A stretch of 64,000 bases of DNA, from assembly GCA_029582265.1 (NCBI GenBank), contig CM055822.1:3841057-3905056 (forward strand), in the 5' to 3' direction. The notes beneath the pieces are model-generated. The model saw nothing but the letters and a program-made list of their open reading frames with translations, was not told where the DNA came from and did not search any database. Made by a program: the position numbers and the translations under genes. This document shows positions 1 to 12,670 of this stretch, one piece after another. Every line of letters starts with the position of its first letter. Within the stretch, counting starts at the first letter, position 1. The DNA comes from Zoroaster sp. YZ-2022. Lineage: Eukaryota > Echinodermata > Asteroidea > Forcipulatida > Zoroasteridae.

Positions 1-1320
1 TAGGTCCATTGTGCGCTGTTTCTTGCGAAGTTGTTTACACCTTGTATTAGTGGTCTCGGGGCAATGTTCGTTTTAATAGTTGCCCTATAGGGCACTGTTG
101 ACAAGTGTATTCTTTTTTTTAAATCGTGTGTCCAATTTATTAAATAAATGAACAGCGATTTAGATAGCGATTTAGTTTAATATTTATTTAGTATTTTCAT
201 TAGAAAACGAGATGGACAATCGAATTCTATTTTAATTTTTTTTTTAATTTGTTTTTATATTTATTTATTTATTTTTGGGGGTGGTCGAGATTTTGGTTAT
301 ATTTATATAATTAAATAGGTAATAATTACATTAATTAATATAGCTATATATATTTGTAGGAACATGGACTTGCATTATAATTAATAAGTGAACTAAATAA
401 ACAATTAGAAATACAAATGCAATTGTACATCCTGACATTAGCATGAGATCAGCACGAGAACCTCTAAAAGTTATTAATCGGTAATTTTCATTGATAGTAA
501 ATAAAGAAATCGTGAAATACAAAAAAAAGGAGAACTTGAAAGAGAGAAAAAGGGCCATGATATAGTTTCATAACAAAGATGATTCTTGAAATACATATAA
601 TGGATTAATAAAGTGAACATCAAGGTTACAGGAATGTTTGGGATCGCATTAACGCCATTAAATAAAAACGATGACCGAAAATGTGTTATTTCTTTTTAAT
701 TTTATTTTAAATTTATTAACATGGGAAGATGCAAAAACACTTAGAATAAGGAACACTAAGGGATGCTGATGGAATGGTGGAACTGTCAATACTACGATAG
801 AGAACACACCTAAAAAAAAAATTCTAATGAAATGAAAATGACCAAACAATGCGATAGTTAGACTACTAACAATATAGTTGGTTTGATCAAGACATTTAAG
901 AAATTGAATTAATACAAATAAAACACGAGATCAGAATAGACAACGACAAAATATTCCCGAGAAGCACTTTCGAATTTGTCATAGTAACACTGAAATAAAT
1001 TAAATACAATTATTGCAATTCATGACTGTACATAACAAGAATTGATAAATTTAAAGACAACAAGAGATTTACATGTCAAATAATAGAAAGACCATGGCAT
1101 ATTGATTCAATGAAATTAATTTTAATATTTACAAGGGAGTGGGTTATGGGTACGGGATTCACATACGCTGAAAGGCCTATAGTGCGTACTCAAAAAGCGT
1201 GCCATGCATGCAGCATTGTTGGATGCGGCGAGTAGGTGTATACCTGTGAGTGAGTGGATAAGTAGTTGGGAAGTTAGCAAGAATTAAAAGTGATGTACGT
1301 TTCTTGGTACAACTTTCTCT
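1..1320. other. AT-rich stretch, nothing recognised
   Basis: T- and A-rich sequence; short frames have no family motif. No repeat structure stands out. Confidence 0.5.
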
Positions 1321-1858
1321 AGCTATCCAGTTACTTACCGCGGAGTAACTGGGTAAAACATGCAACGGTAACTAAAAAAATAAGTTCTTCAGTTACACAT
1401 GTAAAATAGTAAATTTCCTTAAGCTTACCTAACTATCTGTTTACCGCGGTGTAACTGGGTAGTTGACAAGGGTAAGTTTGCATGAAGGAAGTTGCACCCC
1501 GTGTAATGCAATAACTTTCTTTAAACTTGCCTAACTACCTGTTTACCGCGGTGTAACTGGGTAGTTGACAAGGGTAAGTTTGCATGAAGGAAGTTGCACC
1601 CGTGTAATGCAATAACTTTCTTTAAACTTACCTGACTACCTGTTTACCGCGGCGTAACTGGGTAGTTAGTAAGGGTAAGTTTGCATGAAGGAAGTTCATA
1701 AGTTGCACGTGTAATGCAATAACTTTCTTTAAACTTACCTGACTACCTGTTTACCGCGGGGTAACTGGGTAGTTAGTAAGGGTAAGTTTGCATGAAGGAA
1801 ATTCGTAAGTTGCACGTGTAAAAAAACTAACTTTCTTTAAACTTACCTGACTAACTGT
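1321..1858. repeat. Tandem repeat, about 107-bp unit, five copies
   Basis: Each unit carries GTTTACCGCGGTGTAACTGG, TAGTTAGTAAGGGTAAGTTT and AACTTTCTTTAAACTTACCT. The first copy is diverged. Confidence 0.9.
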
Positions 1859-2640
1859 TTAATAAAGGCATGAACCCTCAGGTCAAAGAGGTGAACATTA
1901 TCATAAGACCCTAACAATAATTTGTGTGAGAACATTTGAAAACAGAACCTGTGCATTCCAAGATGGTTGCCATGAATAATAAAGGCTTGAAACCCTGGGT
2001 ACAGTGGTCTGAGTACAGTGTCTTATTCAATGTCTCTTAAAAACAACCTATTTCTGTGTCGAACACTATTTCCAGCTTACCGTTGAAAATCAAACCAAAT
2101 GAGGGTTGCCAGTGATTAATAAAGGCAGAAACCCAGGCCGACCTGTAGTCTTGTGAACATCATTTTCTCTATAGGCTATTTGCCTATAAAGATTTTTGCA
2201 AATCAAACCTCTAAAACAAAAGGGTTGCCCTATGATTAATAAAGGCATGAACCCGTGGTGAACGTTTGTAGCATAATTATTTTGTCTAAATACTGTGTGA
2301 AACTCCTTAAATTTAAGCCTTTGGGAGTTTACATGTAATTTCCGAAATGGTTGCCCTCTGAGTATGATTAATAAAGGCATGAACCCTTGTCGAAGTGATG
2401 AACATTTATAGAATCATTTTGTTTAAATACTGAGTGAAACCCATTAAATTTAAGCCTTTGGAAAATCAAATGTAATTTCCAAAAGGGTTGCCCTGTGATT
2501 AATAAAGGCATGAACCCTTGTCAAGTCATGAGCAACAACAGTCTAATATACAGTTGACTTTACGGAAATATTATTTTAGAAAAAGTCTTTATTAGAAATA
2601 AAACCTGTAAATTCCAGAAGGCGTGAACCCTGTGGAAGTG
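1859..2640. repeat. Tandem repeat, about 120-140-bp unit, seven copies
   Basis: Each unit contains ATTAATAAAGGCATGAACCC (starts near 1860, 1978, 2116, 2236, 2368, 2498, 2618). Copies are considerably diverged. Confidence 0.8.
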
Positions 2641-2667
2641 GTCTGTAACCGTGAGTATAGAGTCACA

Positions 2668-2781
2668 ATGGTATCGAAAAATTTGCTGATTTTTGTTGGA
2701 TTTCTCACTTCTTTGCCGTGCTGCTTGCAATACTCTAGCATTGGATTAAAACCATGCGGGAACAAACTGCGTCTACGATGA
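2668..2781 (+). CDS. Short ORF with signal-peptide-like N-terminus
   Basis: 37 codons with a strong start context (A at -3, G at +4). MVSKNLLIFVGFLTSLPCCL has the lysine, hydrophobic core and small-residue end of a secretion signal. It then stops. A donor-like site follows at 2890 (TTCG|GTAAGT), so this may be the first exon of the transcript that runs into the cassette array. In another frame the sequence after Pro-Cys reads NCVYDETGYQYT, suggesting a frameshifted secreted peptide. No homologue is recognised; low confidence. Confidence 0.3.
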   Translation: MVSKNLLIFVGFLTSLPCCLQYSSIGLKPCGNKLRLR

Positions 2782-2889
2782 GACGGGCTACCAGTATACT
2801 TGATCTGCAGACATCACGCTTCGTCAGTCGTCACTAACGCAGCTCTTCATCAAAGACGATTGAAAGAGGGATGTTAGTGTTTGCCTTCG

Positions 2890-4611
2890 GTAAGTTAAAT
2901 ACCAGGTAAGATGAGCATAGCTTAGACTATAGGAATAGGCCTAATTTAACTATAATCTGACCTAGCATGGCTAGGCCACCTTTTCTTCCTCCCACAGCTG
3001 AGTTCATCCCATAGTAAGCTGAATCAACTTCTTCATCTTGATGTGGGTCCATCAGTTGGTAAGTTGTAAGGTAAGGTAAACCATGGAGGAAAGGAATACC
3101 ATGGGTATAAACTAACTAAAATCGGACTTTATTCCTCCCTTATAGCTGAGTTCGTCCCAGATGGTAAACCTGATCAACCTGTTCATCTTGATATGTGCCC
3201 ATCAGTTGAGCTTGAAGGTAAGTTACAAGGTAATGTAAACTAATATCTGACCTAGCGAGGCTAGGCTACCTTTGCTTCTTCCTGATCCAACAGGTCTGTA
3301 GCCGAGTTCATCTCCGATGGCAAACCGATACCCTGTTCATCTTGACGTGTGCCTATCAGTTGGAGCTTGGAGGTAAGTTACAAGGTAAGGTAGACTAACT
3401 AATATCTGACCTAGCGAGGCTAGGCTACCTTTGCTTCTTCCTGATCCAACAGGTCTGTAGCCGAGTTCATCCCCGATGGTAAACCGATACCCTGTTCATC
3501 TTGACGTGTGCGTATCAGTTGGAGCTTGGAGGTAAGTTACAAGGTAAGGTAAACTAACTAATATCTGACCTAGCGAAGCTAGGCTACCTTTGCTTCTTCC
3601 TGATCCAACAGGCCTGTAGCCGAGTTCATCTCCGATGGTAAACTGATACCCTGTTCATCTTGACGTGTGCCTATTGGAGCTTGGAGGTAAGTTACAAGGT
3701 AAGGTAAACTAACTAATATCTGACCTAGCGAGGCTAGGCTACCTTTGCTTCTTCCTGATCCAACAGGTCTGCAGCCGAGTTCATCTCCGATGGTAAGCCA
3801 ACAATTGGTGGTAAGTTATAAGGTAAGGTAAACTAACTAATATCTGACCTAGCGAGGCTAGGCTACCTTTGCTTCTTCCTGATCCAACAGGTCTGCAGCC
3901 GAGTTCATCTCCGATGGTAAGCCAACAATTGGTGGTAAGTTATAAGGTAAGGTAAACTAACTAAAATCTGACCTAGCGAGACTTGAGGTACCGGTATAAT
4001 GTTAGGTAAACTAAAAACTGACCTAGCGAGACTTGAGGTACCGGTATAATGTTAGGTAAACTAAAATCTGACCAAGCGAGACTTGAGGTACCGGTATAAT
4101 GTTAGGGAAACTAAAATCTGACTTTTCTTTCTCCCTTTATAGCCGAGTTCATCTCAGATGGTAAACCGATAACCTGTTCATCTTGATGTGATGTACCGGT
4201 ACCCTATTAGTTGGAGCCTGGAGGTAAGTTATAAGGTAAGGTACCAGTATACTAACTAAAATCTGACCTAGCGAGGCTAGGCCACCTTTGCTTCCTCCTG
4301 ATCCATTAGATCTGTAGACGAGTTCATCCCAGATGGTAAACCGATAACTTGTTCATTTTGATGTGATGTACCGGTACCCTATTAGTTGGAGCCTGGAGGT
4401 AAGTTATAAGGTAAGGTACCACTATACTAACTAAAATCTGACCTAGCGAGGCTAGGCCACCTTTGCTTCCTCCTGATCCATTAGGTCTGTAGCTGAGTTC
4501 ATCCCAGATGGTAAACCGATATCCTGTTCACCTTGATATGTGCCCATCAGTTGGAGGTATAAAGTTATAAGGTGAACGAACTATAAACCTATTCCTTTAT
4601 TTCATTCACAG
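2890..4611 (+). repeat. Tandem array of exon-like cassettes with splice sites
   Basis: About ten units, most 115-180 bp. Each has a pyrimidine-rich stretch and AG, a 36-81-nt cassette starting C(C/T)GAGTTCATC, then a strong donor GGAG|GTAAGTTA. Cassettes: 2998..3058, 3146..3217, 3302..3372, 3461..3531, 3620..3686, 3775..3810, 3899..3934, 4143..4223, 4318..4398, 4493..4556. A final acceptor (TTTCATTCACAG) ends at 4611. Only 3146..3217 keeps an open frame (EFVPDGKPDQPVHLDMCPSV); the others have stops, so the array is probably non-coding or decayed. Confidence 0.75.
3082..3103. mobile_element. Micro-insertion E (22 bp) inside a tandem-array unit
   Basis: CATGGAGGAAAGGAA then TACCATG interrupts a GGTAAACTAACTAA stretch that is uninterrupted in neighbouring array units (for example around 3546). 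GGTAAAC precedes it and GGTATAAAC follows, consistent with a 7-bp duplication that later gained two bases. Confidence 0.6.
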
Positions 4612-5968
4612 CCCATTGAAAACAACACTATACATCTGATCCAAATAGCACCACCTCTGATGTCGATGCTCGATAAGAAGGGAAATCAGCTCAGACGACA
4701 GAAGATACAATGGAAGTAGGAGACTTTTGCCTGAGATGAACTCTTGACAGGTCATTGACTGCACGCTCTACCCAGATTCTGCCAGTAGCTGTTGGGAGGT
4801 TAGTCATTTATAAATCCTTGTGAGGACAATGACAATGACATTGACGAAGAAATAGCAACACAGATCATATGCAACCTTAATGGTTATAAACATTTGGAAA
4901 TTAAACACACCGTACTGAGTTGACTGAGTTAATTTCCACCGTCAAGAAATTTTTCATAAAACTAACCTGGGAATGTTTCATCACAATATTTGGTCTTGTT
5001 TGTGAGAACGAAGAACTTTTGAAGAGTTCTACAAAAAGCTGCATACTGTTTTTGTCTCGAGGATGAAAGCACTTCAGACAGAATAATTCCTCGATTAAAA
5101 CTTTGACCAACTTTACACCAAGTAAACGTTTCGAATGCGTTAATTTGATAACCTGGTTTAATTTTCAATGTTGTACCTTCCCTTTAAAGGCATATTGATC
5201 AGACATTATTTCTAGTCAGGAGGAAAGTGCCTGTTAACATTCTCCTGAAGACGATCAGAGCATACTGATCGAAACTTCGACTTGTAACCAACCGGTTCAT
5301 TTCAGAACTATTTACTACTCAAAAGAGAATTTCTATACATGGTGTCACCGCAAACGGTCATTATTTATCCTTTTCACCATGCAAACTACAAGACTTACTT
5401 AAAATTGTCGTTTGTATTTTTATTACTCCAGAAAAGGGCACAACAAATTGCCGAGGTTTACGCTCTCAGAGCAGTATGCGTTTGCGACAACATGGAGCCT
5501 TCTATGACAATACTTCACGTAGTCCCTGCAACAGATAGATTACCAGCCGTTAATATGATAGAGAGAACGCTACTTAACCCATACCGGTATACCTCTCCAA
5601 AATTTATTTCATTAATATTAAAGTCTACTGAACTGAATAGAGCAAATTATAACCATATTAATATTTGTAACTGTAAATTTAAGCATTATAGTTAATGATG
5701 ATATACACTGAGGTTACCAAATTCTCAGATTAATTCAGATTGGCATTGGTAAATAATTATTATCTGTACGCTCACAGGATGAAGAGTTTATAAATATGAA
5801 GTGCTCTCATTTCAGAGAAAACAAAAATGCACATTTTCAAAAAGTTGCAAGACGGTTTCAAGTGTTTTCTGTACAAATTGTGAATAGGCCTAGGCCTACT
5901 TTTTTAAGTCTTTACTCATGAAATTTACTCCGCACTGAGCGGAAATGTTCACTGATTAGTTTCACTAA
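4612..5968. other. Possible terminal exon, then degenerate repeats
   Basis: The sequence after the acceptor at 4611 may be an exon of the cassette-array transcript; its frames are short. 5225..5400 holds one arm of the palindrome family seen at 41102. The rest is unassigned. Confidence 0.45.
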
Positions 5969-6066
5969 TAATCTTGATACAGAGCCTATAATCTTGATAC
6001 AGAGCCTATAATCTTGATACAGAGCCTATAATCTTGATACAGAGCCTATAATCTTGATACAGAGAC
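5969..6066. repeat. 20-bp tandem repeat, five copies
   Basis: Unit CCTATAATCTTGATACAGAG, nearly perfect. Confidence 0.95.
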
Positions 6067-6159
6067 TAAACATAATCATAGAAGCAATTGTGCCAATATT
6101 ACCAATGTTGTATAGACCTACCTTACCCTGTAATCTGGCTATAAGAAAGTTTAGTGCTT

Positions 6160-6478
6160 CAGATTTGTGTTCTGATGGCCGAGTCGTCAGAATGTGGGTT
6201 CGAATCCCAACTGCGACCATGGTGCTTGTGTCCTTGAGCAAGACACTTTACCATAATTGCTTCTCTCTACCCAGGATTAAATGGGTACCTGTGAGGGCAG
6301 AGTTGGTTGTTGTGTTTGATTAGCCCTATGCGCCGAAATGGCATTGAGCTGTATACTTCCCAGGGAGCTGAGATGGTTTCAGGAATGATTTATATGCGCC
6401 CGATGAGCAGGGTCAGCGCCTTGATGTAGTTGCTAGGATATGTGCGCTTTATAAGAATCGTGTATTATTATTATAAAA
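6160..6478 (+). mobile_element. Degenerate tRNA-derived SINE
   Basis: Plus-strand copy with B-box GGTTCGAATCC, the TGTCCTTGAGCAAGACACTT body, a diverged GCGCCTTGATG tail and ATT run. The A-box is lost. Older than the other copies by divergence. Confidence 0.7.
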
Positions 6479-7526
6479 TGATTTGTTATAAATTTTGTAA
6501 CAATATCAATATATCTTTACATAGTACATTTACAGAATAATTTGTTAGAGAATAATTTGTGCAAAGTATAGCCCCCCCCCCCTTGCGGTTTAAAAGGTGA
6601 TAACACAGTCGTCCAAATTGAACAAATCCCAATGTATACCCGGTAGTTTCAGTGTTTGCTTATAAATTGAAATTACAACGGAAACTAGGTGTGTGCACAC
6701 GTAGGGTTAACATAAGTGGTTTAACTGTTAGAAAATAAATTTACAAATTATTTTCTACAACACACCGATCCAGTTATGGTCATAGTCCCCACCTACCTTA
6801 GCATTGCTTGAAAATATGGTCACTTGACCTACATAGCAACAACTAGGGGCCTATCACTTCATCAGGGAAAGGTTTTCTACTATTAGTTACTCAATGATGC
6901 GTGTTTTGACAGGCTGGTGTAGTGTATTACGCCCAATGGTAATTGTATTTAGAAATAGATCAGTTGCAATATAATTAGTTAACTCCTTGCATTGGCGGAT
7001 CCATTGAGTGTGAAGGGGTGTGCTTTTACCTCCTTTCCGATGAACTGCTTCTTACAAACAAGGAAAATACTATATTATAATTTTCCCAATTTGGGTAAAT
7101 GTCACCTTTCCCCCATATCGTTTCTCCATTTTGATTCACCTTGAATCCGCTTCCGCTTCGTATGTCTACGTTATTACATATTTACTTTATTATAATCTTT
7201 TAAACTTACTTGATGTGAAGTTGGTGATGGCACCAAACATCCTAAGAAATTATTCCCGATGACATCCCTCTGACATCACAAATACAGATACATCCATTAC
7301 AGACATCTAACCAATCGTGTTACACTCCCTTGAATTTGTGTGAATGTTAGTAAAAGTTGATGCCGTTTCTGTGACACGTCTATATCTCAGACCTTGAACG
7401 TTCCATTATAGCCTTACTTATTTATGTAGTTTTACTTATTATATAGTTTTACTTATCTGTATTGAAAGTGGATACATATTTAGACCCCGTTATAAAGCAA
7501 TGACAGATATTATAGTCAGAATACGG

Positions 7527-7704
7527 TTACACTGTAAAAATGTTGGGCAACATGGGGTTGGGTACTGGTTATTTCTCCCAAAATTGGTCAGTATTTACCA
7601 CAACTGTTCACATATTTTGGCATAAAATTATCCAACATTGGGCAATGGTAAACCAACTGTGTAACCTGTTGGGCAACATATCAACCGTATTTCTTACAGT
7701 GTAT
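7527..7704. mobile_element. ACACTGTAA-terminated MITE
   Basis: Begins TACACTGTAAAAATGTTGGG and ends with CTTACAGTGTA. GTTGGGCAAC words occur at both ends and inside. Possible TA duplication. Confidence 0.55.
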
Positions 7705-8189
7705 ATCATTAGTAATAATAAATCTTTTAAAATCTTTAACATGTCATGTTAAACTAACAATAATAGAAAAAGAACCATTTGAATACATTAGTAAAATAAA
7801 ACAATAACAAAATTTAATAAATGTTTCCCAAGTCTCAATTTGTTTGTCTGTTTTTGTTTCATTTCTCGATAATTGGTCAATATTATTTCACGCTAAATTG
7901 TGGGCCATCTCGTGGGCCATCCGAAATTACTCTTTCTAATTCCATGAGCATATATTGTTGGGAAAAAATAGTTGTGGCCAATTCTTGTTGTATCCCGTAT
8001 TGAAATTAAGTTAAAACAAATGATAACCTGAATTCATTAAGTATTGAGGTGAAAAATTTCAGTTCTGTCATTTTTTTTATGGCATTCTTCCGACGGGGAA
8101 ATTGAAAAACTTTTTTTTATTGGAGTTTTGCCCTTCACCGACGCACTGTATACATGGTGCTTTCCAATATCAACGGGAAAGACATCCAC

Positions 8190-8245
8190 AGGCGACTCGG
8201 GTTGGATTCGAACCCACGACCTCTTGCTATGCTTTTCCGCAGCCC
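8190..8245 (-). mobile_element. SINE-like tRNA B-box fragment
   Basis: On the minus strand the sequence reads AGCAAGAGGTCGTGGGTTCGAATCC, split by me as AGCAAGAGGTCGT and the B-box GGTTCGAATCC. A sister fragment is at 35348..35440. Only the promoter portion is convincing. Confidence 0.4.
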
Positions 8246-10051
8246 AGTTACGGAGTACACATCGGTGAAGAGCAAAAATCGAATAATTTTTTCAAAGTTT
8301 TACATTTTTTGTTTATCGGAGATCTCATCGAGCCGAATAATACCCAACATGACAAAATCAGCCAGTATGAATTTTCAGTCCTTGTGTTCATCAACTAGGA
8401 CACCGATTCCGAGTCCATGCCCTGTTGAAAGTCTACTATGATCGTGACTACTGTCCTCCGATAGGAAGTGCAGTGTCTCACTTTATGTGAATCAAGATTT
8501 AGGCCTATATAAATTATACATAAAACACGGACTCGTTAAAGATAAAATAGTAAAAATCCATTCAGAAATTTCCATCGGCAAACACACGAACTTCACTTTT
8601 ATTCTAATGAGTAATCATTAACTTTTACAACAAGTAAAATTTATTTAAGACTTTCATTAGGCCTATATGCGTTTTGAGATTACCAAAGGGTACACTATTG
8701 TTGATAAAGCGAACTTTAAAAGTGTACAAATTATAAGCCTAAATATAAACCTTCTACAAACAAATAGCATTACTGATCACGTGTTATAGTGAACACGTTC
8801 AGGAGGGCAACGGAAGTTATAATACATTTTTCTAAAGTCTTTGATAGTTTGGCCTGATGTGAAGTCGTTATGCCAGTAGAGGGCCTAGAATGTACGGACC
8901 TTCTGTTGTCTATAGCTGTGTCGATATGGTCGTCCTAGCTGTGGTTTGGAGCCACTCGACCGCCACAGCAGTTACGTCATGATCACGTCATCGGGTATCA
9001 AATTACAAGCCATTTAAGTTTTAAAAATGACCATTTGCTATCGACTGTATATCAAAATATACTAAAGCTATGATGTTCATAATCTGGGATCTGATAGAGA
9101 TCAAGGCTTAGGCAACATTTGAAAAGTTAACGTCAAAATCGTCTGACATTTGCTTCCGGTCGTACCGGAAGGTCAAAGTTTTGATTTGTTTTTTTTCTTC
9201 AAAATCCCTTTTCTGGGCCAAAATCCCATTGACTTAACACACACCAGACACTCGTGGTTCTGGGGCCCATTGTTTACAAACCGCAGAGACTGAGATCGTT
9301 ATCTACTGGAAAACAGCTGGCGGTCTTCATGGGGACGTTTGCGGTTTCACAGGCTAAAGCTCTTGCAGGATAAAATATATTTTATAGATGTGTGGTTGGG
9401 CGTTTAAGCCAATAATGGCTGCGCTACAATATTTCTAAAACCGTAGATCGTATTAACTTAATACTGCAGTGTCATTTTTGTACGAATGGAAAGGGCTGTT
9501 GAAAAAGCCAATACCGAAAAGCTATTTCTTTGAAATGAGTAAGGCAACTTACTTTTGAAAACAGACGAGACAAATGAAAAGAAATAAACAAATAAATAAA
9601 TCCATTACTGTACATTTATATGATGTTTCGTTTTATTTATTTATTTATTAAATAACAAATGAAACTAGAATTTGTAGACCTTGTTTTTTTTAAAGGAATA
9701 TAATGAATGCATAAAATTACAGAATTAATGAATGCATAAAATTACAGAATTTACATATAAATTATACAGGTGAGCACAATATAAAATTTGTTCACAATTA
9801 ATGTGTAATTTCAAACATTTGTTTGAAGTAAATTGTTAGTGTTCACTAAGATAGGAGAGCAGCCGTATAAAATGCAGAGAGGTATTACATGCCTTATTTA
9901 CAAAACTAAGTAGTTTCTTTGTAAAAGTTGTTGTGAATCACAACATCATCTGAAAACATACATTTGGAAGGTCAATTATTAAAATAATTTCACATTATTC
10001 TGAATGTGGACGACCGCCTGGACGATGAAGGGACGGATATTGGTAATGGTA

Positions 10052-10544
10052 TTTATTACAGCTATTGTGCAGCAGCTTGCCTAGTCTTGGTTCCAAGACC
10101 TTCTTGTTTCAAGTTCAAGTTTTGGATCCTGCCTAGACGAATCAAACTTAAACTTGAAACAGCGCCCTCTATGTTTGATTCATGACATAAGTGTATGATG
10201 GTTTTATGGACGTGAAAACACCAAGGTCTTGGAACCAAGATTACAGCTTGCCCAAATGAAAGATATAAGTGAATTCCGATATCACAATGTAGAACTATGT
10301 TTAATTGCTGTTCAAATGTTGTAAGCATTTCAACTTGCGTGAATTAGTTGTAGAAAATTTGCTTATAAATACTGCAGAACTAACACAGATGGTTCAATAT
10401 TGGCAACATGAACATATGATATTCCTAAATTATATGAAACATGCATCATTTCTGCCTGAACGAGTTGAAAACTGTACAGCAGCAATGCAACTAGTTTATC
10501 TTTGCCCAGATGACTACGACTACACAGAGGATGCCATTCCCTAA
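10052..10544 (+). pseudogene. Possible decayed coding sequence interrupted by a MITE
   Basis: If the MULE-type MITE (10082..10243) and one duplication copy are ignored, a frame reads IVQQLAQMKDISEFRYHNVE then LCLIAVQML. After a one-base shift at about 10320 it continues KHFNLRELVVENLLINTAEL to LCPDDYDYTEDAIP and a stop at 10544. The composition looks protein-like, but I recognise no family. It could be an exon or processed pseudogene. Confidence 0.35.
10082..10243. mobile_element. MULE-type MITE with 9-bp duplication
   Basis: Terminal repeats TAGTCTTGGTTCCAAGACC and the complement of TAATCTTGGTTCCAAGACC. Flanked by CAGCTTGCC at 10073..10081 and 10244..10252. A 9-bp duplication is typical of Mutator-like elements. 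Internal AGCGCCCTC is shared with the copy at 16502. Confidence 0.85.
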
Positions 10545-12124
10545 AGTTAACAAAAAATCACTGACAATCATTCCATTCAAACATGACCATACAAACTTGG
10601 ATAAACTGTCTACAATTTTAGTATGAAGACAAGGCGAATCCTACAAAGTACCAGGCACCTTACAAATAGAGGAAGGTGGTATCAATTAACACAATTTCAA
10701 TGATACAAGTCATGACAAGTTGCAATTAACTATCTCTGCTGGAACTCATCACACGTTACAGCGCCTTCTAGCGATATGTTTTAAGTGTTACTTATTGCGT
10801 GCAAGTACTCATTTGACGAATCTTAAGTCACATTTTAACAATGATCCCAATTGATGAGGACATCAATTACCGTCACTTCCGAACACCTTGAGTTTGTTCA
10901 CAAACTCTGAATTTCTAGTTTTCTATTATGATGCTGTCTATTTCCCGCGTGTACTCTATGAATCAACATTAAACCAATGTCTGGGTGAGCTGAGCTAAAT
11001 TTGGGTCTCGTGACATTCTTACCACTTGACACTCGACTGGGCCCATGATTTACCAACGATTCACTGTATCTTGCTACCATGCTTCTATAGTACATGGTGA
11101 GGGAACCACCGAGTGAATACATCGCCGCTATAATGGGTGCACTAAATAGCGAGGAATTCATGCGCCGAGCTGTTTATCATAAAGTGTATATCCTCAAATG
11201 TTTCTGAAAAACAAAGATTTGAGACCCATTCATTTGAGGGATTGTGTAAAAATGGTCCAATATCATGACCTGGGGTCCTTGACTTCCAACATTGAGGATT
11301 TTGGACACACTAGGCCTTGAAAAAGTGGTCCTAATTTGATTTCAAGCGTTAAGGCCTTTTTCCAAAATAGCTGCTTTTCAGTGTGGGAGCAAGTTTTCAC
11401 TAGTGTTAGAGGGTGGTTTCCATTGGGATGAGAATAACTCGATGGAAACCTGGACTATCCACAATAAATTGAGAAGAAAATAAAAGGTTAGGCCTATATA
11501 TCGATCAATATTTTTTCTTTTGGTTTTAAAAGCTATACGACTTCTAAGTATTTTTTTTAAAATGATTTTTGAATATTTTGTACTTAGCACTGTTTACTAT
11601 GGGAGTTTATTTAGTGGGGTGCACCATATAGTAAACATCGGGGAGCTTATGGCCAAGTTCGTTATAACCAAAACAATGTTCGGTACAACGGCGAGTAAAC
11701 GATATACTGAGGTGTCAACTAATGACCCTTTAATGTGCAAATCTCCTCGACTGTTTATAGAAGGGATCGTTTGTTAATATTTATTAGGGTGCAGATACAG
11801 GTTGCAATCGGGGCCGGCGACCCTGTTTCAGTGGAGGTTAAAGATCACAAGCCTGAACACAGCTCGTTTGGTTTGAGTGTTGGCCTGTGGCATTTAGAAC
11901 CGGGCTATGAGATCACCAAATATGTATAAAACTATAGTCGGGACCTCCCACCCCTCATTATATATTTTGGACGGGAGGGAGAGACGGTAGTGGCAACGTC
12001 CCAATAATTATGACCCCCTAAAACAATCTAATCGGAGCACACAGAGTATAACATTGTACTTTGTGTTTTCTATTACATAACCCCATATTTAATAGCCATA
12101 GTCGGGCCTAATTTTTTGAAACTC
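10545..12124. other. Unassigned stretch
   Basis: No convincing exon or element. A 64-codon frame ending near 11929 has no recognisable motif. Confidence 0.4.
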
Positions 12125-12670
12125 TTTCAATTCAATTCAATTCATTTACATTTATTTCCATTTATTTCCATTTCACAATTCTCAAATCAAAGTATACAGA
12201 TAATAGTATTGATAAATTTATAAGTATTAGACATAAGAAAGGGTGAAATGGAGGCATATGTCCCAGTAAGCAGTTGCTTGTGTTGGGGATGCCTTACAAG
12301 ACAAGACAAGACGAACGAACGGACAAATGGACAGACAAGAAAACAACAAAACACTAATCACGGAAAAACAGCAAATTTTACGAGCCTAATTACTATACAA
12401 TGATAACAATTTACAAACTTACTAAGACAACAACACATAAGTATAGTTTACATAGAAAAATTTTATAGGTACATTTTAATTTTATATTTGAATAAATTAA
12501 GTGTTGATGAGTTTCTAATATCACTGGGAAGCTTGTTCCAATCGGTTGCACCAGTGTATCGAATTGTGTGTTGAAAACATTGCCTGTGTTTTGGGAGATG
12601 AATGTTAATTGAAGTTCTAGTGTTGTAGTTATGAATATTGTAATTAAATTTAAAGAGCGCTTGGAGGTGA
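12125..12670 (-). mobile_element. LINE 3' remnant of a second family
   Basis: On the minus strand a frame reads NTRTSINIHLPKHRQCF, then TGATDWNKLPSDIRNSSTLN and FKYKIKMYL before a stop at 12463. This is the usual C-terminal tail of a non-LTR retrotransposon ORF2 (W-N-x-LP...F). No RT core is present. Confidence 0.7.

Larger units (their letters stand above)
6479..10051. other. Gene-free stretch with scattered repeat pieces
   Basis: Contains a C run at 6570, the MITE 7527..7704, the B-box fragment 8190..8245, a MITE end 8362..8460, ATTT/AAAT runs near 9585-9650 and a 26-bp direct duplication at 9702-9750. No coding exon identified. Confidence 0.5.

Noticed and set aside
1321..4611. CRISPR-like array
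   Set aside because: Units are 100-180 bp and contiguous, with no short repeat/unique spacer alternation, in a eukaryotic genome. These are tandem repeats.
8102..8441. Two overlapping frames of about 95 codons
   Set aside because: They cover a SINE B-box fragment and a MITE end. The GFEPTTSC-like string is the usual translation of a tRNA-derived promoter.
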